Source: Rhizobiaceae bacterium (lineage in GTDB: Bacteria; Pseudomonadota; Alphaproteobacteria; Rhizobiales; Rhizobiaceae). From it: 29,855 bases of DNA. Both the position numbers and the translations under genes were made by a program. Shown in pieces: positions 25,053 through 29,855 of the stretch (the stretch's first letter is position 1; the number at the start of each line of letters is the position of its first letter). The stretch lies in the NCBI GenBank assembly GCA_021648425.1, contig JAKISV010000007.1, positions 1 to 29,855 of the forward strand. Reading direction: 5' to 3'. The notes beneath the pieces are model-generated. The model was not told the DNA's origin and ran no database searches. It worked only from the letters and a program-made list of their open reading frames with translations.

Positions 25053-25736
25053 CTATTTGGTTTCTTCTTCGCTTTCAGCAACCTCAGCCTCAGCGACAGT
25101 TTCTTCGTCGGCATCTTGCGTTACGCTCTGGGCTTCTTCAGGCTCATCGGCTTCATCTTCGCCCATATTAACTTCATCAGGGTTGTCAAAAACTTCCGAC
25201 AAATCAACTTCGTCTTCTTCCTCAACCGGCTCCATTTCATAACTGTCGCGCTGGGTGAGGTCTTCGCCCGAGGCTTGCAGTTTCGCTTCATCTTCCGAAC
25301 GTGCAACATTGACCGATATGATCGTTTCCACTTCCGGGTGAAGGGAGATTGTTATGGTGTGCAGGCCGATGACTTTAATGGGAGAAGTCAGGCTCACCTG
25401 ATTGCGCGCCACTTTAAAGCCCGCTTCATCCAGAGAATCTGCAACATCGCGCGTGGTAACCGAACCATATAGCTGGCCGGTTTCTCCCGCTGAACGAATG
25501 ATAATATAGCTGTTGCCATCGAGTTTATCATGAACGCCTTCGGCTTCGCTTTTGCGTTCAAGGTTACGCGCTTCAAGTTCCACCCGTTGGGATTCAAAAA
25601 TCGCCACATTGGCCTTGTTGGCACGCAGTGCTTTACCCTGTGGTAATAGATAATTACGGGCAAAGCCGTTTTTGACTTTTACGGTGTCACCCATCTGGCC
25701 AAGTTTGGCGATGCGCTCCAGAAGAATTACGTCCAT
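25053..25736 (-). CDS. rplI: Ribosomal protein bL9 with a long acidic C-terminal tail
   Basis: A 227-residue large-subunit protein. The N-terminal 23S rRNA-binding domain reads MDVILLERIAKLGQMGDTVK and VKNGFARNYLLPQGKALRAN. The connecting helix and C-terminal domain run to about residue 150. The last 70 or so residues are an added tail dominated by Glu and Asp, missing from the 149-residue E. coli protein. A start at 25754 adds six residues, but AAGGA (itself within those codons) supports 25736. It follows the DUF2232 gene by 63 bases and is ended by the terminator at 25001-25027. Confidence 0.95.
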   Translation of the reverse strand: MDVILLERIAKLGQMGDTVKVKNGFARNYLLPQGKALRANKANVAIFESQRVELEARNLERKSEAEGVHDKLDGNSYIIIRSAGETGQLYGSVTTRDVADSLDEAGFKVARNQVSLTSPIKVIGLHTITISLHPEVETIISVNVARSEDEAKLQASGEDLTQRDSYEMEPVEEEDEVDLSEVFDNPDEVNMGEDEADEPEEAQSVTQDADEETVAEAEVAESEEETK

Positions 25737-25799
25737 TTTCAAATTCCTTTTCATTTCAGTTTTTGCGACCGTTTTTGCAACGCTCTGATTTCATTCAAT

Positions 25800-26735
25800 T
25801 TATTTGGGGTCTGCGCCTTTTAACCGTGAAGTTCTGACAATCCCGGCAATAGCAAACAGATAAACAGGAAAAAACATCAACCCGATCATCATGTAAGTGA
25901 CAAACAACAATGGCCCACGCCCGGCCCAGTCGCGCGTATGCTGGTGAAATATCGATAGTCCCACCACGCTGAAAGCCATTACTAAAGCACCTGCAACCAC
26001 AGCAAAAACATAGCTGAGTGGCGGTGAAGTGACACTCATCCCCGCAAGGGCCACCAATACGATAATCAGGGAAATTTGCGGCAGGCTGATATTGGCGGCA
26101 ATATCTTCCTCAGGCCGCGCCAATACACCCATTCGCCGTGTAATTCTCAATCCCGCCAACAGATTAAGTACATGAATTCCAACCCAGAACGATGGCAAAA
26201 CAAAAGGCAGCAATCGCAGGTTCATCGTAAACGTAGTGCTCAACTGTTCCTCGGTAATGTCCGGTCGGCCTTCAACCGAGGGAAGGTGTGGTTTCATTTG
26301 TTTGGCTATTTCAGGTCCAAATTTCAGCGGATCAAAATCCACCATCAATCCGAATACCAAAATCGCTCCCGCTATCAGCATGGAAATCCACAACAATATT
26401 CTTGAAAGCGGATACCATTCTAATTCACCTGAACCATTGTTTGAAGATTGAGCCAGATTTGCCTGATGCCCGGCAAGGGCGGCGGGTGCCGCCATCGTCA
26501 TGCCAATCAGCAAGCCGCTTAGCGGGTCTGTTGCAATCGCACCAAAGCCCATAATTGTAAGGGTGGCCACAATGCCCGCGCGTGTACCCCAGCCCAATGC
26601 GGCGATATATATTGGCAGCGAACCTAAAAATACCGGAATAAGCACCAAAAAGCCCATGCCGGAAAATACCACCATCATCGCCGCAAAAGCTGCAGCTGCA
26701 ATAAATCCTGCTGTGAGGGCATTAATTTTTTTCAT
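25800..26735 (-). CDS. DUF2232 membrane protein
   Basis: A 311-residue integral membrane protein with about eight hydrophobic segments, for example LVLIPVFLGSLPIYIAALGW and LPFVLPSFWVGIHVLNLLAG. It belongs to the DUF2232 family, whose function is not known. Its place between rpsR and rplI is a recurring arrangement in Rhizobiales. The frame extends to a GTG at 26783 and an ATG at 26750, but AGGA six bases before ATG 26735 favours the shorter form, which begins just before the first membrane span. A soluble loop at about 130-180 contains the polar segment KPHLPSVEGRPDITEEQLS. Confidence 0.82.
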   Translation of the reverse strand: MKKINALTAGFIAAAAFAAMMVVFSGMGFLVLIPVFLGSLPIYIAALGWGTRAGIVATLTIMGFGAIATDPLSGLLIGMTMAAPAALAGHQANLAQSSNNGSGELEWYPLSRILLWISMLIAGAILVFGLMVDFDPLKFGPEIAKQMKPHLPSVEGRPDITEEQLSTTFTMNLRLLPFVLPSFWVGIHVLNLLAGLRITRRMGVLARPEEDIAANISLPQISLIIVLVALAGMSVTSPPLSYVFAVVAGALVMAFSVVGLSIFHQHTRDWAGRGPLLFVTYMMIGLMFFPVYLFAIAGIVRTSRLKGADPK

Positions 26736-26867
26736 TCGCTGTCCTGCCATGTTGACAGTTAGACGTTCAGACCTATCAGTCACAAAACGCCAACTTGGTT
26801 CTTTTTGCTCACTCCAGGAGCAATATGCAGCGACTGGTTGGCAGCCGCTGCAAAGTTTACAATCAGC

Positions 26868-27107
26868 CTAGCTGATTACATAAGGCAAAAGCCCCAAGAA
26901 ACGTGCACGCTTGATGGCCTTAGCCAGTTCACGCTGCTTTTTCTGGGAAACCGCTGTGATACGTGAAGGTACAATCTTGCCGCGCTCGGAAATATACCGT
27001 TGCAACAGGCGGATATCTTTATAATCGATTGCCGGTGCATTGGCGCCTGTGAACGGGCAGGTTTTGCGGCGGCGGTTGAATGGACGGCGTCCAGCTGACA
27101 TAGCCAT
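26868..27107 (-). CDS. rpsR: Ribosomal protein bS18
   Basis: A 79-residue small-subunit protein that pairs with S6 on the platform of the 30S subunit. The hallmark stretches are FNRRRKTCPFT, IDYKDIRLLQRYISERGKI, PSRITAVSQKKQRELAKAIK and RARFLGLLPYV. AGGAG lies seven bases before the ATG. It follows rpsF by two bases. A further ATG two codons in is an alternative start. Confidence 0.97.
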   Translation of the reverse strand: MAMSAGRRPFNRRRKTCPFTGANAPAIDYKDIRLLQRYISERGKIVPSRITAVSQKKQRELAKAIKRARFLGLLPYVIS

Positions 27108-27109
27108 GA

Positions 27110-27613
27110 TTATTCTCCTGCCTCGCTTTTATCTTCAGTTGTTTTTTCTTCAGATGTACTATCTTCACTTTTGTTGTCTTCACTTTTGTGCGCTGGTGCG
27201 TCGCGGCGCGGGCGCTCTTCGCGATTATTATCCCTTGGCCCGTCTCTGGGCCCGTCTCGGGGCCCATCTCTGCGGGGGCGATCATCGCGATCATTCTTTT
27301 TCATCATCGCGGAAGGTTCATCATCATGTTCTTCGACGCGAATAGTCAAATAGCGCAATATATCATCATTGATGCGCATCTGCCGTTCCATCTCTTTCAC
27401 GGCATCGCTGGGTGCATCAATATTCATCAGTACATAATGTGCTTTGCGGTTTTTCTTGATGCGATAGGTCGAGGTGCGCAGACCCCAGTTTTCAACCTTG
27501 CCGACCGAGCCGCCATTTTCACTTAAAACACCCTTGAATTGCTCCACAAGGGCCTCAACCTGCTGGGCGGAAATATCCTGCCGTGCAAGAAACGTATGTT
27601 CATAAAAAGCCAT
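27110..27613 (-). CDS. rpsF: Ribosomal protein bS6 with a charged repeat tail
   Basis: A 167-residue small-subunit protein that binds S18. The core is about residues 1-100: YEHTFLARQDISAQQVEALV, NWGLRTSTYRIKKNRKAHYV and MRINDDILRYLTIRVEE. The last 65 residues are low complexity: first Arg/Asp/Gly/Pro repeats (RDGP units), then a Lys/Glu/Ser stretch. E. coli S6 receives added glutamates at its end; this protein has an encoded acidic end instead. AAGGAT precedes the ATG. It is the first gene of the rpsF-rpsR-DUF2232-rplI operon. Confidence 0.96.
   Translation of the reverse strand: MAFYEHTFLARQDISAQQVEALVEQFKGVLSENGGSVGKVENWGLRTSTYRIKKNRKAHYVLMNIDAPSDAVKEMERQMRINDDILRYLTIRVEEHDDEPSAMMKKNDRDDRPRRDGPRDGPRDGPRDNNREERPRRDAPAHKSEDNKSEDSTSEEKTTEDKSEAGE
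27237..27273 (-). repeat. Three 12-base tandem repeats in the rpsF tail
   Basis: Units of the form ggcccgtctcgg (plus strand) repeat three times with small changes and encode RDGP. Repeats of this size can gain or lose units by slippage without shifting frame. Confidence 0.7.
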
Positions 27614-27676
27614 ATAGCCTTATCCTTTTAACAATATTCCGACCATTTCGCGCAAAGCCTCTTTTCGCCGCTATGA

Positions 27677-27699
27677 CTGAACCTCAACAAGGAGGTCAG
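27677..27699 (-). other. Hairpin in the rpsF leader
   Basis: On the minus strand CTGACCTC pairs with GAGGTTCAG (one bulged T) across CTTGTT, about 65 bases before the rpsF ATG. S6-S18 operons in many bacteria carry a leader that binds the S6:S18 pair for feedback; this hairpin could be part of one, but I could not match the known consensus. The rest of 27614-27844 shows nothing else clear. Confidence 0.3.
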
Positions 27700-27844
27700 G
27701 ACAGGCGTATGAAAGACGGGTCAGGAGTGGAGACACGGGAGGTGGAATTGTCTGTTACAATTCTTAAGTGGAGAAAAGCCTCAATACCAGCTTTCATCAC
27801 CCTCCGTTCAGCCCCCAGCGAAATGCCGGACCGTAACCCGTGGA

Positions 27845-27872
27845 CTTATAGAGATTATAGTTTCGATTGCAA
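27845..27872 (-). promoter_or_regulatory. Predicted promoter of the rpsF operon
   Basis: On the minus strand TTGCAA (27872-27867) and TATAAG (27850-27845) are 16 bases apart. It begins 13 bases beyond the luxR stop codon and would give a leader of about 225 bases before rpsF. Spacing and hexamers are reasonable but not perfect. Confidence 0.45.
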
Positions 27873-27885
27873 GTGGGAATGTTGA

Positions 27886-28620
27886 TTAAACCGGTTCATA
27901 AATATCGAGCAATCCCTTGCTGACAGCTCTTGCTATTGCTGCGGGTCGATTGGGGCAGTCAAGCTTGTATTTGGCGCTTTTGATGTGGCCCACCACTGTC
28001 CAGCGGCCAATTCCCATCAACAGGGCAATCTGTGCGTCAGTTTTTCCCACCGCCACCCAGTGCAAACATTCAAGCTCCCGCTTTGTCAGCTTATATTTAT
28101 TTTGACCAAACTTCGAAAAACTTCGCAGGTAGCTTTTGCCAATGCGCTCGCTTTGGAATCGCAGCAATTCCATATTCCTGTCGCGATAGGAATTCCAGTT
28201 TTTGAATGACCGGTCATAAACCAGTGATAAAGCGCCAAAAACCTGATGGTCCAGGTGTGAAATCAGCGACAAGCCATTGCCGCCGATGCCAAAATCCTGA
28301 AATGCGCTGGAAATTCTGCACTCATCTTCGCTTCTCCACAGGTCTTTCCAATCGACAAATGAAACCCGCCGGTAATCGACAGTCAATAAAGGGTCGAATT
28401 CCATAAATGAATGTTTTACATAATGCGTTATCCATTCCATCGGATAGGTAAGATAGTGCTCCATCTTCACATTGCTGGCGCTATAATCGTAGACAGCAAA
28501 GTTTACATATTGGGCCTGCGTCACTTCTTTTACCGCTGTAAACGACTCCAGCAACTCACGATCCTTGCGCGTTGCGCGAGGCTGTAGTGTGAAATTCGGG
28601 TAAACTTTGATTCCAATCAT
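27886..28620 (-). CDS. LuxR-type acyl-homoserine-lactone-responsive regulator (solo in this window)
   Basis: A 244-residue quorum-sensing-type regulator. The N-terminal autoinducer-binding domain keeps the invariant pocket residues with TraR spacing: W63, Y67, D76-P77 and W91, followed by GIGGNGLSLI with G116. The C-terminal LuxR helix-turn-helix is LTKRELECLHWVAVGKTDAQ onward (about 178-240), with the conserved Glu, Leu and Gly in place. AGGAA lies eight bases before the ATG. No luxI-like synthase gene is in the window, so it may respond to signals made elsewhere in the genome or by other cells. It lies between rpsF and radC, on the same strand as both. The target genes are unknown. Confidence 0.9.
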   Translation of the reverse strand: MIGIKVYPNFTLQPRATRKDRELLESFTAVKEVTQAQYVNFAVYDYSASNVKMEHYLTYPMEWITHYVKHSFMEFDPLLTVDYRRVSFVDWKDLWRSEDECRISSAFQDFGIGGNGLSLISHLDHQVFGALSLVYDRSFKNWNSYRDRNMELLRFQSERIGKSYLRSFSKFGQNKYKLTKRELECLHWVAVGKTDAQIALLMGIGRWTVVGHIKSAKYKLDCPNRPAAIARAVSKGLLDIYEPV

Positions 28621-28697
28621 GATGTTTTCCTATAGGACCGTCACATAAATCAGCTTTAGGCTGTTTATAAAGCTATGAACAAGTGTCACTCTGGAGC

Positions 28698-29423
28698 CTA
28701 CAGAACCATGCCCAGATCAATAATACCGCCAAGTTCTACATTGTTTTGATTGCGAAAACTATAGGTGCCCGAACTGGCCACAATAATATGATCCAGTAAA
28801 ATGATGCCCAGGTAATGACCGACTTTAGCAACTTTTCGCGTCATTTTAATATCGACCCGACTGGGTTGCGGTTTTCCGCTTGGGTGATTGTGGACCAGAA
28901 TAATTGACTTCGCTGAATATTCCAAAGCAAGTTCAAACAATTCGCGCGGATAAACTGCCACATGGTCGATGGTGCCCGTTGCCAGGCAATCACAACTGAT
29001 CAGGTTTTTGGCCTTGTCGAGAAACAAAACATGAAATTGCTCCCGGCGTTCACCGGCTAGAAATGTTCTGCAAAATTCGATTAATTCGTCATATTGAGAA
29101 AGTACCGGCCGGTTATCCAGCTCAACTTGTGCCAGTGCCACCGCCAGCGCCCGGGCTTTTTGTAGTTCATCATGGGCAATTGCTCCTCTTTTTGTTGCCG
29201 CAAGCAAGGAACGTTTGGGCGCATAGATTATTTTTTTAAGCGAAGAATATTTATCAAACAGATCAGCCACTGTTTGTTTTCTCTCTCCAGGGTTTAGCCT
29301 TGAAGATAATAGTGCATCAAGCAATTCGCGCTCACATCCAGCGGTTTTTAAACTCGCTGGACTGTATGGATTTTCCTGCACACTTGCTAAATTTGTACGA
29401 TCAGTTTTTGCCACATTCTTCAT
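28698..29423 (-). CDS. radC: RadC/JAB-domain protein
   Basis: A 241-residue protein of the RadC (MPN+/JAMM) family. The metal motif is complete: H178 and H180 in HNHPSGKPQPSRVD, then S188 and D191, with an upstream Glu in REQFHVLFLD. The N-terminal part (about 25-100) is the helix-hairpin-helix-like region. The DNA-repair role once given to RadC in E. coli was withdrawn, and the present activity is unknown; family members occur both in core genomes and in mobile elements. GGGG lies before the ATG. It is divergent from fabD and followed by luxR after 77 bases. Confidence 0.9.
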   Translation of the reverse strand: MKNVAKTDRTNLASVQENPYSPASLKTAGCERELLDALLSSRLNPGERKQTVADLFDKYSSLKKIIYAPKRSLLAATKRGAIAHDELQKARALAVALAQVELDNRPVLSQYDELIEFCRTFLAGERREQFHVLFLDKAKNLISCDCLATGTIDHVAVYPRELFELALEYSAKSIILVHNHPSGKPQPSRVDIKMTRKVAKVGHYLGIILLDHIIVASSGTYSFRNQNNVELGGIIDLGMVL

Positions 29424-29540
29424 GATATCCCCCGATTTGTATGAAGTAAAATTGTAACGATGGTCGGCTAAGTATCGCTACTCGTCTGATTTTTCATTCA
29501 GATGAAGCCTGATATCTTAAGTGACTCGAGAATATGCCCA

Positions 29541-29589
29541 CAGTCCTATAAATAGGTATTGCTTACAACTAATAGGGGGTGCAGGACTG
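29541..29589. other. Inverted repeats in the radC-fabD intergenic region
   Basis: CAGTCCT (29541-29547) and AGGACTG (29583-29589) are exact inverted copies 35 bases apart, and CCTAT and ATAGG (29545-29556) form a smaller dyad inside. They lie in the 287-base gap between divergent starts. The rest of 29424-29640 holds a TCTGA/TCAGA pair near 29490 but no gene I can support. Confidence 0.35.
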
Positions 29590-29640
29590 AAACCGGTAAT
29601 GTGAACGGGTTATTTGCTGAATTTTCGACCATTTGGCGAC

Positions 29641-29670
29641 TTGACACCAAAGTGCAAAAACCTGCACTAA
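29641..29670 (+). promoter_or_regulatory. Predicted fabD promoter with an internal operator-like repeat
   Basis: A perfect -35 TTGACA (29641-29646) is followed after 18 bases by CACTAA as a weak -10 (29665-29670). Within the spacer lies a perfect dyad, AGTGCA (29651-29656), AAAACC, TGCACT (29663-29668). A repressor bound here would block the polymerase, so regulation of the fatty-acid genes is likely at this site. The regulator is unknown. Confidence 0.55.
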
Positions 29671-29710
29671 ACCCCATCGGTTCAAAAACTACTTCAGGGG
29701 CATGATTTCG

Positions 29711-29855
29711 ATGAAACTTGCAGTGATATTTCCAGGCCAGGGTAGCCAGAGTGTTGGCATGGGCCGTGAACTGGCAGAACAGTTTAGCGAATCCAAAGCC
29801 GTGTTTGACGAAGTCGATGAGGTGTTGGGCGAAAAACTATCAACTTTGATATTTG
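29711..29855 (+). CDS. fabD: Malonyl-CoA:ACP transacylase, N-terminal part (3' end outside window)
   Basis: The first 48 codons are present: MKLAVIFPGQGSQSVGMGRE is the classic FabD opening, where FPGQGSQ forms part of the active-site entrance. The enzyme moves malonyl groups onto acyl carrier protein to feed fatty-acid synthesis. An in-frame ATG at 29702 would add three residues, but AGGGG at 29696-29700 is too close to it and is ten bases from 29711, which is preferred. The catalytic Ser lies beyond the window. In relatives fabG and acpP usually follow. Confidence 0.95.
   Translation, partial: MKLAVIFPGQGSQSVGMGRELAEQFSESKAVFDEVDEVLGEKLSTLIF

Noticed and set aside
24938..25171. 77-codon plus-strand frame across the rplI terminator
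   Set aside because: It runs through the terminator hairpin and antisense to the rplI acidic tail; its composition reflects those features.
27583..27885. 100-codon open frame on the plus strand between rpsF and luxR
   Set aside because: It overlaps the start of rpsF, has no ribosome-binding site and no recognisable domain, and covers the predicted rpsF promoter and leader.
28698..29423. radC as a sign of an integrated phage or genomic island
   Set aside because: No integrase, toxin, attachment repeat or other mobile gene is present nearby, and flanking genes are core genes.

Overview
The window looks like a chromosomal segment of an alphaproteobacterium, most likely from the order Hyphomicrobiales (Rhizobiales). 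The main reason is the block rpsF-rpsR-DUF2232-rplI / dnaB-alr-radA-cvpA-purF-SDR beside a divergent fabD, a neighbourhood I recognise from rhizobial relatives. A short Psd-PssA pair, an Atm1-type exporter with an ArsR regulator, and charged tails on S6 and L9 fit the same group. Base composition is moderate (close to half G+C by eye). No tRNA, rRNA, insertion sequence, phage gene or CRISPR array is visible. Genus cannot be judged from this.

Left part (1-4104, + strand): the 3' half of cysS leads a chain of five genes linked by ATGA or TGATG overlaps: cysS, a VOC-family protein, a GFA zinc-binding protein, citramalate synthase (cimA) and a RarD-type permease. It meets a convergent LOG-family gene. 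A divergent anchored LysM envelope protein follows (4805-6106), then an ArsR-type repressor directly abutting an Atm1-like ABC exporter (6164-8479), with a perfect 29-bp palindrome in the presumed promoter. A LysE-type exporter gene (- strand) converges on it. psd and pssA (9238-10797, + strand) form the phosphatidylethanolamine pathway from CDP-diacylglycerol.

Middle part (10827-17613, - strand): a PadR repressor, a periplasmic adaptor and an RND pump form an operon with a palindrome upstream of padR. Next to it is a stand-alone acyl-ACP-synthetase-like enzyme that starts with TTG.

Right part (17755-27613, - strand): housekeeping genes for purine synthesis (purF, with cvpA), recombination (radA), cell wall (alr), replication (dnaB) and ribosomal proteins (rpsF, rpsR, rplI). 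The SDR gene after purF is broken by one extra A. A clear intrinsic terminator ends the rplI operon. The dnaB upstream region holds a nested inverted repeat. Beyond rpsF lie a LuxR-type regulator with an intact acyl-homoserine-lactone pocket but no synthase gene in the window, and radC. Divergent from radC is the start of fabD, with an inverted repeat inside its predicted promoter.

Most of the window is ordinary core genome and I do not see a clearly new multi-gene system. The best leads are regulatory: the ArsR/Atm1 palindrome, the PadR operator, the nested hairpin before dnaB, the fabD promoter repeat and the LuxR solo.
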